Below the pieces are notes generated by a model. The model was not told the origin of the DNA. It worked only from the letters and a program-made list of their open reading frames with translations, and did no database searches. A stretch of DNA of 64,000 nucleotides, taken from contig CP150564.1 of assembly GCA_049487715.1 (NCBI GenBank), positions 124,001-188,000 of the forward strand, in the 5' to 3' direction. The position numbers and the translations under genes are program-made. Shown here piece by piece: positions 26,924 through 35,759 of this stretch; position 1 is the stretch's first letter, and each line of letters opens with the position of its first letter. This stretch comes from Pycnococcus provasolii. Its lineage: Eukaryota; Chlorophyta; Pseudoscourfieldiophyceae; Pseudoscourfieldiales.

Positions 26924-27820
26924 ATGGCGCACGACAACGTCGTTTGGAAGAAGGCGCTGTGGAAGCGTCGAAGCAATAACCTACACAAACTGCCCGACAA
27001 CCACACGTCCTCACGCTTCCTCGAGGATTTGGTTTTAAACGCCAACGCCGTTCCGCGCGACGTCGTCACAGTCATGTGCGATGCGCAGGTGGTCGTGCAC
27101 CAGCTCTCGTTGACTGGCCTCTTCGCCGCCACGCACGCTCACCTGCGGTCGAACCTGGTGAGCGGCAGGACGATCCTTTTCATATCGACGCTGCTTCTCG
27201 TCGCCGCCACCACCGCATGTTTCCTCCTCGACCCGGCGTACGCGAACGCATTCACGGTGCGACGGGCACTGTTTGCACTCCAACAAGCATTCCTGGTCAC
27301 AGCCGGCTGCTTCTTCATCGCACCCGTTCTCTCGACGCTGACACGCAACATCTCCAGTGACACCGTTCACGCGTGGAGCGTCGCTCTGCTCGTCGCTCAC
27401 CTGTACTTGCACGACTACTTTTTCGTCGTCTCCGCCACCAATAAGCTGACTGGTGGGCTCAGTTTAGGTGCCGCCGTCCTCGCGTCCGCGCTGCTTGCTA
27501 GCCGCCTCGACTCGCCACACGTCGACGCGTTCGCTCAGGTGGTTTTAAGTATGGAAGTTTTCGTGCTGAGCCCTTACGTGCGGCGAGCTCTCAAGCGTGG
27601 CCTGAGTCGAATTGCGCACACGGGCGTCACCGTCGCGCTCGTGCTTCTCTGCGCCGCCGCCATCGCGCCGCTTTCCGCGAGTCTTGCTGGCGCGAGCGTT
27701 GGCGTGTGCGCATTCGTTGGTGTGCTGTGCCCGTTGTGGCTCGTTCGCGTGCAGAAGTTCAAGACGGAAATACAAGGTCCGTGGGACGAGGCACAACTGT
27801 TGTTGGAAGGATGTACGTGA
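26924..27820 (+). CDS. PIGC: Phosphatidylinositol N-acetylglucosaminyltransferase subunit C (PIG-C/GPI2)
   Basis: Membrane subunit of the ER GPI-GlcNAc transferase, the first step of GPI-anchor synthesis. The 298-residue product has the PIG-C hallmarks: WKKALWKRR...LPDNHTSSRFLEDL near the N-terminus, then multiple hydrophobic helices, FFIAPVLSTLTRNISSDTVHAWSV, HLYLHDYFF, LASRLDSPHVDAFAQV, and the ending CPLWLVRVQKFKTEIQGPWDEA, which is the strongest family signature. The start at 26924 gives MAHDNVVW. Length is close to human PIG-C. The function requires the other PIG subunits, which are not in this window. Confidence 0.95.
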   Translation: MAHDNVVWKKALWKRRSNNLHKLPDNHTSSRFLEDLVLNANAVPRDVVTVMCDAQVVVHQLSLTGLFAATHAHLRSNLVSGRTILFISTLLLVAATTACFLLDPAYANAFTVRRALFALQQAFLVTAGCFFIAPVLSTLTRNISSDTVHAWSVALLVAHLYLHDYFFVVSATNKLTGGLSLGAAVLASALLASRLDSPHVDAFAQVVLSMEVFVLSPYVRRALKRGLSRIAHTGVTVALVLLCAAAIAPLSASLAGASVGVCAFVGVLCPLWLVRVQKFKTEIQGPWDEAQLLLEGCT

Positions 27821-27929
27821 ACAACTAGCTCGGGTATTACGTACTTATTGTATTTGTGTAACAAGATGCTTGTATATTTCTCTCACTATTTCTGAACAAC
27901 TTCCCCCATCCTGATCAATCACACAACCT

Positions 27930-28493
27930 CTACATGCCAGGCACGAGTTTTTTCTTCTCCTCCTCAAAGGCTGCGTCCACCACCTTGCGGTATTCGATGA
28001 ATTCCTCGTGAGGTTTCGGGTGGTGGCTCCAGCATTCACGCTCGTAGAAGTCCTTCACCTTCGGGACGTGGTCAGGAACGAGCACGAGTCCCTGCTGCTT
28101 GTTCGCACCATTTTTGACGAGGAAGTCGGCGACATCTTCGTGTCCCATGTTCATTGCCCAGTGCCATGGCGCGTCGCCGGCGTTATTGGTGGCGTTCACC
28201 TTCGCACCGAGCTGCAGGAGAAGTTCCGCACCTTCCATCCATCCTGCGTATGCCGCGAAGTGCAGTGGCGTGTTGCCCGCCGCCTCCACTTCGTTGACAT
28301 CCTCGCCATCGTCGTCGACGTATTTCTGCAGGAGAGTCGCATCGCGGTTCATGGCTGCGCGGTGCAGGTTCATGTGTCCGACGAGTCCTCGTGCGCGCGT
28401 GGATCCGCCGCCGTCGTCCTTGACTCCCACGGGTCCCCCGTACGCGGGGAACGGGCCGTCGACGCACTTATACCAGGGCTCGGGGGCGGACAT
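27930..28493 (-). CDS. Small ankyrin-repeat protein
   Basis: 187 residues with about two and a half ankyrin repeats: MNLHRAAMNRDATLLQKYVDD, then AAGNTPLHFAAYAGWMEGAELLLQLGAKVN, then NNAGDAPWHWAMNMGHEDVADFLVKNGAN. The N-terminal 38 residues (EPWYKCVDGPFPAYGG) and the charged C-terminus (ECWSHHPKPHEEFIEYRKVVDAAFEEEKKK) are not ankyrin and seem specific. There is no targeting signal. Ankyrin repeats bind proteins; the partner cannot be read from sequence. Confidence 0.85.
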   Translation of the reverse strand: MSAPEPWYKCVDGPFPAYGGPVGVKDDGGGSTRARGLVGHMNLHRAAMNRDATLLQKYVDDDGEDVNEVEAAGNTPLHFAAYAGWMEGAELLLQLGAKVNATNNAGDAPWHWAMNMGHEDVADFLVKNGANKQQGLVLVPDHVPKVKDFYERECWSHHPKPHEEFIEYRKVVDAAFEEEKKKLVPGM

Positions 28494-29289
28494 GGTTTGA
28501 TTTGCAAAACGGGAGCGTTATTGGTGGAAGAATGGGGAGAAATGTATTTAGAAATCGGTCACACTTCTCCTCCTCCCCCTGCCCCTGGGGATACCGGTCG
28601 GGATCCCGGTCGGGATTCCTGCTCGGGGGTCACACGGAACGGCACGCCACCTGTAGCAGGAGATGTGTGAGTGGTGTGTGGTTGTTGTTGTTGCTGAGTT
28701 GTCGTTTAACTTTATGCGTACTTTGCTACGGCGGTGGAGGCTGCCAAGGCATTCGATGGCGCGGTACGGCGTACCATCGAAGTCCACAAAAATCTGAGCT
28801 ACTCGGGACCTCTGACTCATCTGAGCGATAAGCAAGGCTACACGTCGTTTTCCGTATGTTTTTTTGGTGTCAGTGGTGGCGAATTAGGGTTTTGACCCTC
28901 GTGTCCGCTTGAGACCCCCCTTTAGCTCCCAGTTGGCCATTTATGCCACCGGAATATCGCGTGAGATTGCCAAATGCCAACTATACTCAGCAAACTATTT
29001 TAGTAGAAATGGGCGCTTGTCGACCGTTTAGGCATAAGAAAATTTATCTTATGCCCGTACCACTTGAGAAGTCGGGTTGCGTGCGTGAGGGACCTTTCGG
29101 TTAGAGGGATCGATCCCCTATAAGCGAAAAGTCCCTAAGCAGAATCCTCTTTATGCCCGTACACTCTATTGTGACCAGGCTGTGTGACAACAACAAATAT
29201 ATGAGACCGGAACCCTCCGAGAGGATGGACTGAATGAGTATTTACAAAAATGATGCAAGAAGCCAGTTTACAACAACTACTACTCAAGA
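28494..29289. other. Intergenic region with structured block at 29031-29163
   Basis: About 800 bp, no credible gene. Two hairpins and a 12-bp direct repeat lie in 29031-29163 (separate entry). A single TTAGGG occurs near 28886. Confidence 0.5.
29031..29163. repeat. Structured noncoding block: two hairpins and a direct repeat
   Basis: GGCATAAGA (29031-29039) pairs with TCTTATGCC (29047-29055). A ~49-nt imperfect palindrome at 29088-29136 (AGGGAC-x-TTTCG-x-TTA ... TAA-x-CGAAA-x-GTCCCT) is centred on ATCGAT. TTATGCCCGTAC occurs at both 29050 and 29151, bracketing the palindrome. Candidate small RNA, transposon remnant or recombination site. Confidence 0.6.
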
Positions 29290-30972
29290 TTATCCAAACA
29301 CCTCGGGACAGTTTACACCTCGCTTATTGTTCTGCTCCTCTCGGCTGTTCGGACGGTGGTGAAACTCGTCGTGGTACAAACGCTCTGCCGTCGCAATATC
29401 CCCAGCAAGGCGGTGCGCCTCCGCTAGGCACACCCGCAGCGATGGCACCCAGAGCTCTGGCTCCATGTACGAGAAGCTGCCCTGCACGTCCGCCGCACGT
29501 GACAGCACCCGCTGCACCGCCGACCAAGGCTCGGAGCTCTCCACGAGCAGCCGCGCCTCGACAGTGTCTCGCGCGATACCCGCGATTCTCCTCCACTCAC
29601 CGAAGAAGGGAGAACCGCGAAGGAACATGTTCGCGTACGCCGTGTCTGGCAAAGCGTCCTGCCCATCCTCCGGAATTTTCTTCGCCGCCTCCTCCAGCAA
29701 AGCAAGAAGCCTCCTCGCCTCCGTGATCTTGCCACGGCGTGCAGCGAGCAGGGCAGCGGCGTAGTTCCAGATGACGCGTCCCACGGGCACGTCTTCGGGC
29801 GCGTTGACACGCTTGAGTTCGTCGTGAACGCCGGCCCAGTCGCGAAAGCGTAGCAAAAGCACGAGTCGAGGGTACGGATGGATCGCTTGCATCATCGACG
29901 CAGCGGCACCCATCTCCGTCACAGATGCGGTATCCGCGAGCGCACGCTCCTTTTCGCCGACGAGCGTTGCGGCGAACTGTCGGCTTGCAATGTTGTGTCC
30001 AGGTCCGTACGGCTCGAGGCAATTTTGCTTGAGCGCGGTGTCGGAGTCCTGAGCACGAAGGTTGACGCGAATTGCGTCCGCGTACAGCCCAGCTCGCAGG
30101 TAAACGTGGCCAGCCATGTGCGTGAGGTGTGCGGCGTCGTCGAATTCGACACCAGACAGGCGCTTCGCGGCGTCCAGGGCAGCCTCGCCTCCGCCGTGGG
30201 GGAGCTGCTCGCGCACGTGAACCAGCAGGTGGAGGGCAAGCGGGTGCGACGAGTCGATGGAGAGCGCGAGGTTGAGAACATCGTGCGCAGCGCGCGCCTC
30301 AGGCGTAAGCTCGCTGAGACTGACGTAGCTCCACGGCGTGCGCTGCAGCATAGCCTCCGCGTGCATGGCGTGTGCGGTTGCATCCTTCGGGAATGCACGA
30401 CGGAACGCTTCTGTAGCCTTGATGTAGGATGTGTCGCACGAGCCGTGCACGGATGTTGTTTCGTTGTGTGCAGAGCAAGGAGGAATCCTGGAGTCGATGG
30501 CGGTTGTGAATGCACACGCGTACGAGTGCATGCTGCCGTGGCAGAGTTTTTTCGCTGTATCGACGGCGTCGCGAGCGTCGCGAGCGTCGGCAGGTGAAAG
30601 ACGCTCGTTGATGGTGGGTCCGAACGAGTACGCTAGTGCTGCGTGGCACATTATGCACGTTTGGTTCGTTTGTATTGCCGCACGCAGGTTTCGCCGAGCC
30701 TCGTGCTGGTTGAAACCAAATCGTTGGAGAAGGCCTTGTGAGAGGAGTGCGTGGGTGAGGGTGTTGGTGTTGGTGTTGTTGTTGGTGGTGGTGGTGGGTG
30801 AGAATGTGTATGTCGAGCGTGGGGTTGCGTACGTGCGGTGGCGAGTGTATATGGAGGGGAGGTCGGCGGAGGGTGGAGGTGTGCACGGCGCTGAAGAAGG
30901 TGGTGACGTGCTTCTTATGACATATGTGACGGTGACGGTGAGAGTGACAGTGACGGTGACGATGAACGCCAT
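29290..30972 (-). CDS. TPR protein of bacterial-like type with N-terminal membrane anchor
   Basis: 560 residues. The N-terminal ~20 residues (MAFIVTVTVTLTVTVTYVI) form a hydrophobic segment encoded by a GTGACG repeat, probably a signal anchor. A Thr/Asn linker follows. TPR-like helical pairs then start with FNQHEARRNLRAAIQ and CIMCHAALAYSFGPTIN. Motifs resemble a bacterial TPR family with C-x-M-C-x-x-x-A-x-A-x-GP-x-IN and H-M-x-x-H-x-Y-x-R-x-G-x-Y-x-D-A: here HMAGHVYLRAGLYADAIR and YGPGHNIASRQFAATL. These proteins usually lack a known role. Conserved cysteines near 114-117 and the His residues in the middle could bind metal or haem but this is unsupported. Confidence 0.75.
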   Translation of the reverse strand: MAFIVTVTVTLTVTVTYVIRSTSPPSSAPCTPPPSADLPSIYTRHRTYATPRSTYTFSPTTTTNNNTNTNTLTHALLSQGLLQRFGFNQHEARRNLRAAIQTNQTCIMCHAALAYSFGPTINERLSPADARDARDAVDTAKKLCHGSMHSYACAFTTAIDSRIPPCSAHNETTSVHGSCDTSYIKATEAFRRAFPKDATAHAMHAEAMLQRTPWSYVSLSELTPEARAAHDVLNLALSIDSSHPLALHLLVHVREQLPHGGGEAALDAAKRLSGVEFDDAAHLTHMAGHVYLRAGLYADAIRVNLRAQDSDTALKQNCLEPYGPGHNIASRQFAATLVGEKERALADTASVTEMGAAASMMQAIHPYPRLVLLLRFRDWAGVHDELKRVNAPEDVPVGRVIWNYAAALLAARRGKITEARRLLALLEEAAKKIPEDGQDALPDTAYANMFLRGSPFFGEWRRIAGIARDTVEARLLVESSEPWSAVQRVLSRAADVQGSFSYMEPELWVPSLRVCLAEAHRLAGDIATAERLYHDEFHHRPNSREEQNNKRGVNCPEVFG

Positions 30973-31644
30973 TCTCCACGAGGAAGAACGAGGCGTGACG
31001 TTCCCCCGGGTGTGGCGAGGCAGACCACACCCACCCCTTCAGATGACGATTAAGAGGAAGGGACACCAAACCCAAACCCAAATCCTCCGAAGGCTCATGA
31101 TGTGATGGCTGAACATCCGAGGATGACTGGTGCGAATCACCACGACGTCGTCGCATGAACGATGTGTGACCACCACCACCAATACCACCACCACCACCAC
31201 CACCAGAGCAGACATTATTACCTGAGAGGTCATGAGCTCCCAAGCAGGATTCACGTCAGCAGCAGGAAGCATATTTGCTATCACAAAATGAATGGCAAAA
31301 AAAGACTTTCATGATGTGCGCGGGTTGAACGAACGTGTGTGTGTGACGGGAACAAATATCCCCTAGGGTAGGGAACCTGGAAAAAAAGCAATCCGAAAAA
31401 TAATATGATAGCCCTCCAGAAACGGTAACCCTAACCCGTAACCCTAATCCCCGTAACCCTAACCCCCGTAACCCTAACCCTAACCCCCGTAACCCTAACC
31501 CTAACCCGGACGTGGTTTCGGTGTTCCCTTTGGGCTTTCCCCTCCCCTCCCAACAACTCCCAACAACCAGCATCGTCGTCGTGGTCCAAATACCAAATAA
31601 ATATCAAAATCAATATCACGCCACTTGGACCTGGTTGGTCCGTC
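30973..31644. promoter_or_regulatory. Divergent intergenic region, TPR / GT8, with telomere-like cluster
   Basis: About 670 bp. Contains a CCACCA microsatellite near 31165-31205 and the telomere-like cluster at 31425-31508. No gene seen. Confidence 0.55.
31425..31508 (-). repeat. Interstitial telomere-type cluster, CCCTAA variants
   Basis: About 84 bp made of CCCTAA units spaced by CCCCGTA inserts, giving a ragged higher-order unit. It ends about 137 bp before the GT8 start, with CCCTAA in the gene's sense direction. Confidence 0.88.
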
Positions 31645-32610
31645 ATGGCGCCCACATCCACATCACCCCCTCCAGGTGGTCGTCATGCGTTCGCGACACT
31701 CCTGACCTCTTCGTCTTACGTCCCTGGCGCAATCGCACTCGCACGATCTCTCAGTGTTCATGCGCCTTCCTACACACTATATGTGCTCGCTCCTGCTGCG
31801 GTTTCTTCCTCCCCACTCTCCTCAATACTCTCCTCCTCACCAAACGTCTTAATACGACAAATCTCACCTGTTCCCAACCCGTACCGTGACGCTCACGAAC
31901 GGTATAAGGACGTTTTCGCTAAGCTGCAAGCATGGCGCATGCACGATGTCGCGGATGTCGTCGTATTCCTTGACGCAGACACCGTCGTCACGGGGGACAT
32001 CGACGAGCTGTTCAGTCGACCCACGGGAACAAACATGCTCGCGGCCGCACCTGACATTGCCGCCGCGGACCTGTTCAACGCCGGCGTTATGGCATTTGTG
32101 CCAGACAGTAACGTCGCGGATGAACTATTCAAGCTGCTGAGTACCGCCGCACTGCCAGCTTACGACACGGGCGACCAGGGCTTTTTGAACGCCTACTTCG
32201 CAGGCTGGTACACGTCCGAGGCGCGGTACCGCCTACCGCTCGTGTTCAACGCACCCGTCGAGCTTGCGATTCGCGAGCCAGCATACTTCCAGACTCTGTG
32301 GGATGCACGCAAGGTGCGCGTTGTCCACTACTGGGGGAGCCGCAAGCCGTGGCACTTCTGGAGATGCTTTGACGCCGTGAATCCTTGTGGTGATGGCGGC
32401 GGCGGCGGTGACGGCGACGACGAAGTAGTGGACGCCACACGCGTGAACGACGCTCGGCTCGCCGTTCGGCAAAACAAGCTCCGTAAGCTCGTGGGAGACG
32501 TGCACTTCGACCTCCTTGTCACGTGGTGGACGACGTACCTGGGACGCGACGTGCGCGTGAGTGCTGCCGATGCGCTGCGCCAGGATGACGACGACGACGA
32601 CGACGACTAA
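31645..32610 (+). CDS. GT8-family glycosyltransferase (glycogenin/galactinol-synthase-like)
   Basis: 321 residues with GT8 motifs in order: AFATLLTSSSYVPGAIALARSL; YKDVFAKLQAWRM; VVFLDADTVV (the DxD manganese/nucleotide-sugar site); FNAGVMAF; DTGDQGFLNAYF; and VRVVHYWGSRKPW. These are typical of glycogenin, PGSIP/GUX and galactinol synthase, which transfer a UDP-sugar. No signal peptide or membrane helix is present, so a cytosolic enzyme of glycogenin or galactinol-synthase type is more likely than a Golgi GUX. The C-terminus ends in an Asp run from GAC repeats. The acceptor cannot be assigned. Confidence 0.88.
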   Translation: MAPTSTSPPPGGRHAFATLLTSSSYVPGAIALARSLSVHAPSYTLYVLAPAAVSSSPLSSILSSSPNVLIRQISPVPNPYRDAHERYKDVFAKLQAWRMHDVADVVVFLDADTVVTGDIDELFSRPTGTNMLAAAPDIAAADLFNAGVMAFVPDSNVADELFKLLSTAALPAYDTGDQGFLNAYFAGWYTSEARYRLPLVFNAPVELAIREPAYFQTLWDARKVRVVHYWGSRKPWHFWRCFDAVNPCGDGGGGGDGDDEVVDATRVNDARLAVRQNKLRKLVGDVHFDLLVTWWTTYLGRDVRVSAADALRQDDDDDDDD

Positions 32611-32696
32611 GGTTAGCACAACCTCCTACCGTAATACCACCTTAACGACTACTACTAATACTACTAGTAAACTATTATTACTGTAAGTGTATTATT

Positions 32697-33202
32697 TCAC
32701 ACAGACACACCACCACCTTCACCTCCAATCTCGTAGACGTACAGCGGGTGTCTCATGCCTCGTTCGTCATCCAACTTGAGTGTCTCGACGGGTGCGACGT
32801 TATCAAACTTGAACCACATGCTGATTACGCGTATACACGCGTCTTCGCGTCCTGTAGCATGGGCAGCACCTTCCTCATGCCACGTGTGGTTAAGAAGAGG
32901 AAGGCGTGCGTGACACCTTCGAGCGGCGCTTCGAGAGCGTTCCCGCACTTGATGGTGACTTGTGAGTCAAGGCCGGCATCACGGACGAGACCTTGCGCTT
33001 GGTTTGCTCTCTCTTCGTCGATTTCGTATCCCAAAGCTGAGCAACCTGGCACGTGTTGTGCGGCCCATATCAGCACTCGGCCGTCGCCACACCCGATATC
33101 CAAGATCTTAGAGGTTTCGGAGAGCTGCAGGGCTCTCAGCAGCGGCTCGCGGTGGCAAGGCTGCACGCTGCGCAGGTGCGCGTCTGTGCGAGGCGCGAGC
33201 AT
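32697..33202 (-). CDS. SAM-dependent methyltransferase with an internal frameshift
   Basis: The first frame (33202 to 32825, 125 residues) has motif I KILDIGCGDGRVLIWAAQHV, the acidic loop YEIDEERANQA, KCGNAL and HAFLFLTTRGMRKVLPML. It ends early in the sequence encoding KTRVYA-stop. The expected C-terminal part of the same fold, RVISMWFKFDNVAP then LKLDDERGMRHPLYVYEI, continues in a second overlapping frame to 32697. The switch is at about 32828-32845 within a duplicated ACGCGT. So the gene is frameshifted in this assembly: sequencing error, true mutation or recoding are all possible. Family: small class I methyltransferase, substrate unknown (resembles lysine methyltransferases of FAM173 type only loosely). 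Confidence 0.75.
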
Positions 33203-33454
33203 GTTGCACTTGAGCTACAGTATTTTACACGCCTTGAGCAACACAAGCAGCAGCGTACTGCTTCAGCGGACGAGACGCGGCAGAGGTGCCATGCGCGCAC
33301 AGAGTGATGGAGGTCACGCGATCGAGGTCAAACACCTGCGGCCAGCCCCCCATGCTAACCCTACGCCCTAATTGATTTGGTCTGATGGGCAACCGCCATC
33401 ACATGATGACACGTCAAAGAAAGAAAACTACAAAGATGAGCTACAAAACTAAGG

Positions 33455-34198
33455 TCAGTTGGGTGTCGAAGGTGCGCCACGACTGTGGCTCACGTCTTGC
33501 ATGCTCGGCGTGTTAATCACAGGCATGGCGTCGTTGTGACTCGAAGGGTGCCACCAACGCTGCTGCTCGTGGCCAGGCAACAGCGGCGCACTCGGCGTGA
33601 GGTGGTGGTGCTGGTTGCTGCGCAAGTAGTGCACAGCGTGTACCGGCGCGACGCTCGGAACGGCGGGCATGAGCCGGCTTACTCCACGCGCGGTTAGTTC
33701 GCGCGCCTCCTGGCTGAGAGCACAGCACAGGCAGAAGAAGTGCACACCGCAGTCGTTCAGGCACCGTCCTTCCCTGATTCCGTACTTGTCTCGCAGCGTG
33801 AGTCTTGCGTTGTGCGTGTAGAGCGGAACGAGGCAGCACCCGAAGAACGGGATGAGCGACAAAATCGACGTCAGCAAGCACGACGCGTAGCACGAGACGC
33901 CGTGTAATTTTTCCTTGTTCAGTCCAAATTGCACGCACGGTAGCAGACACGATAATGTCATGGATTCGAAGTCTGCGCAGCAGTCGCATATTCCTGACGA
34001 CCACGCGTTCCACTGTGACGACGCGGGTGATGTGAGCGCGGGTGACGCGCCATTGCCAGGTACGTGTGGACTACTACTCCCGATCATTGGGCTATTTTGG
34101 CCAGCAGCGTGTGCATTAAGGTGTGTTGGCGTGGACATGACACCGTTCAGATTATGATTCAGAGAGTAATGAGCACCCGCACGGAACGACCCGTACAT
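33455..34198 (-). CDS. PLAC8 (Cys-rich) family membrane protein
   Basis: Up to 247 residues; ATGs at 34198 and 34138 are both plausible starts. The core is the PLAC8 domain: WSSGICDCCADFESMTLSCLLPCVQFGLN, a hydrophobic segment (CLLTSILSLIPFFGCCLVPLY), RLTLRDKYGIREGRCLNDCGVHFFCLCCALSQEARELTARG. The conserved CCxxxxCxxxCxxPC-like and QExREL motifs are present. Plant and algal members include PCR/FW2.2-type proteins linked to metal export and cell size; a specific role cannot be inferred. The C-terminal ~80 residues are His/Pro/Ser-rich and low complexity. Confidence 0.9.
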   Translation of the reverse strand: MYGSFRAGAHYSLNHNLNGVMSTPTHLNAHAAGQNSPMIGSSSPHVPGNGASPALTSPASSQWNAWSSGICDCCADFESMTLSCLLPCVQFGLNKEKLHGVSCYASCLLTSILSLIPFFGCCLVPLYTHNARLTLRDKYGIREGRCLNDCGVHFFCLCCALSQEARELTARGVSRLMPAVPSVAPVHAVHYLRSNQHHHLTPSAPLLPGHEQQRWWHPSSHNDAMPVINTPSMQDVSHSRGAPSTPN

Positions 34199-34648
34199 TA
34201 TTATGATATATATTCTTCTTCTTCTCACCCACCCACCACCTATGACCAGTAGTCACCGGTCTATTTTTCTAAAATAAATCAAGCACCACCACCACCAATC
34301 AAGCACCACCACCACCACCACCACAGAAGAACACACACAAACGCTGTTAAGTTAAGGCGTGTTTTTTTTTAAATAAAAACACTTCGAAGTCTTCTATTAA
34401 AATACCTTAAGGGCAGAAATGAAACGCCGCGGGAAGGAGAAGCGCGAAACACCTGATCTTAATTTTATAACATTGGCGTGTGTTTCGATGATTAGGGTTA
34501 GGGTTGCTGCCCCACGTGTCGAGAAACTCAAAATATCTGAAATTCTGGAATTTCCGCCGCCATACAATTAATTATTCCCTCATTCTAACATCCACCTACT
34601 ACACGTGCCCATCTTCCCAGGGCTCTCAATATTGAATATTGAATATTC
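34199..34648. promoter_or_regulatory. Divergent intergenic region, PLAC8 / plastid-type gene
   Basis: 450 bp with an ACCACCACCAATCAAGC tandem (34275-34325), a TTAGGGTTAGGG run at 34492-34505 and an ATTGAAT triplet just before the start at 34649. No gene is seen. Confidence 0.5.
34492..34505 (+). repeat. Interstitial telomere-type run (TTAGGG)2
   Basis: TTAGGGTTAGGG about 145 bp upstream of the start at 34649; here the TTAGGG strand is sense. Confidence 0.7.
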
Positions 34649-35656
34649 ATGTCTCTTCCTACGTGTCGCCGAGATTTCCAACTTCATAATCACAGAATAC
34701 TACTTCCCTTCTCGTCTCTACAAGGGGGTTGTAAGGCTATTCGTCGTGTTTCTTTTTGTTGTAGTGGACGTCGCCAACGCAGCTTGCTCTCTTCGTTTTT
34801 GAAGAAGACTTCCTTTCGAAGTCGTAATCTTGCAGGGGGTTCTTGTTTAACATCTGCATCTTCATCTTCACCTTCACCTTCGTCATCGTCACAACCTCCT
34901 CCTCCTCCTGTTTTGTCGGGTGAATCCGTTGACGAGTACATGGCGCGAGTCTTTGGACCGAAGTGGTACGACGACTTAAAGGAGCAAGATAAACAGGCAT
35001 ACGAACAACTCAAGGAGGTGATGGAACGCGCGAATGCGCCTGGCGACGAACTCGCATCGACCAGCCAACCGCCGCCGCCGCCTGCGCAAGCTAACGACGA
35101 CTTCACGCCAATCTCTGCTGAGGATGACGCAAGGCTCTTCCGCGGAATCGCCGATGACGACGACGACGACGACGACAAATCCAACAACAACGACGAGAAC
35201 AACTTCAAGCCGCTCATCACGCAAAATGCTGCAGCTCTGCTCGTCGGATTCGCGACGCACGAGTGGCCTGTCGCACGACAGTGCTTCGACGAGGCGGGAG
35301 GCAAACACGTCAGCATCCTACCCGTAGACGACGCGTGCGTATCTGCGCCGCACCATGCGCCAAGCGTCCTGCACTTAGAAATCAGTGCGGCGTGCGACTT
35401 GCTGGCTGAGCCAGACTGGAGCGCGCCGAGTGTCGCGTCAGCCGCGCGCAGGCCTGCCGCCGCCCGAGCTGTGATTTTTGTAGGACTAGCGCCACAAGCG
35501 AGCCTTTCGCTTGCGCGAGCTCTGGAGGCGCGCGGAATCGCGCGCCTTGGTGTTGGCGTGGCTCGAGAGGAGGATAAACATGCACCCGTAGGTGAACTCG
35601 CTCATGGAGCGTGCAAGGCGGAAATGGAGTGGCGGCGGAATCTTGGGGTTGAGTAA
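34649..35656 (+). CDS. Probable plastid-targeted protein of unknown function
   Basis: 335 residues, not recognised. The N-terminal ~80 residues are Arg/Ser/Leu-rich with few acids, consistent with a plastid or mitochondrial presequence. Next come Pro/Ser linkers, a conserved-looking helical patch (GESVDEYMARVFGPKWYDDLKEQDKQAYEQLKE read in two parts), an Asp run, and a C-terminal alpha/beta domain of about 135 residues: PLITQNAAALLVGF, VARQCFDEAGGKHVSILPVDD, LHLEISAACDLL, ARAVIFVGLAPQASLSLARAL. The last domain looks like a small alternating alpha/beta fold. The stop is followed within a few bases by a dispersed repeat copy. Confidence 0.7.
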   Translation: MSLPTCRRDFQLHNHRILLPFSSLQGGCKAIRRVSFCCSGRRQRSLLSSFLKKTSFRSRNLAGGSCLTSASSSSPSPSSSSQPPPPPVLSGESVDEYMARVFGPKWYDDLKEQDKQAYEQLKEVMERANAPGDELASTSQPPPPPAQANDDFTPISAEDDARLFRGIADDDDDDDDKSNNNDENNFKPLITQNAAALLVGFATHEWPVARQCFDEAGGKHVSILPVDDACVSAPHHAPSVLHLEISAACDLLAEPDWSAPSVASAARRPAAARAVIFVGLAPQASLSLARALEARGIARLGVGVAREEDKHAPVGELAHGACKAEMEWRRNLGVE

Positions 35657-35715
35657 TTTAGTAATGGAATGTACTGTACTTTACTTCGTCCAGCGGCCAT
35701 TTCCAACTTGGGGCT
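35657..35715 (+). repeat. Dispersed 3'-flank repeat, copy 4 (degenerate)
   Basis: Diverged copy of the repeat at 1489: TTAGTAATG, CTTTACT and CGTCCAGCGG-x-CATTTCC are recognisable. It starts at the base after the stop codon of the plastid-type gene, in sense orientation. The distal CCATTCA series is missing. Confidence 0.6.
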
Positions 35716-35759
35716 ACTAGAGTAATGTTTATATAGTGTTACATACAAACCTGTACAAT

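Noticed and set aside
29250-29726. 158-codon plus-strand frame at the end of the TPR gene
   Set aside because: Antisense and of Pro/Ala/Arg shadow composition.
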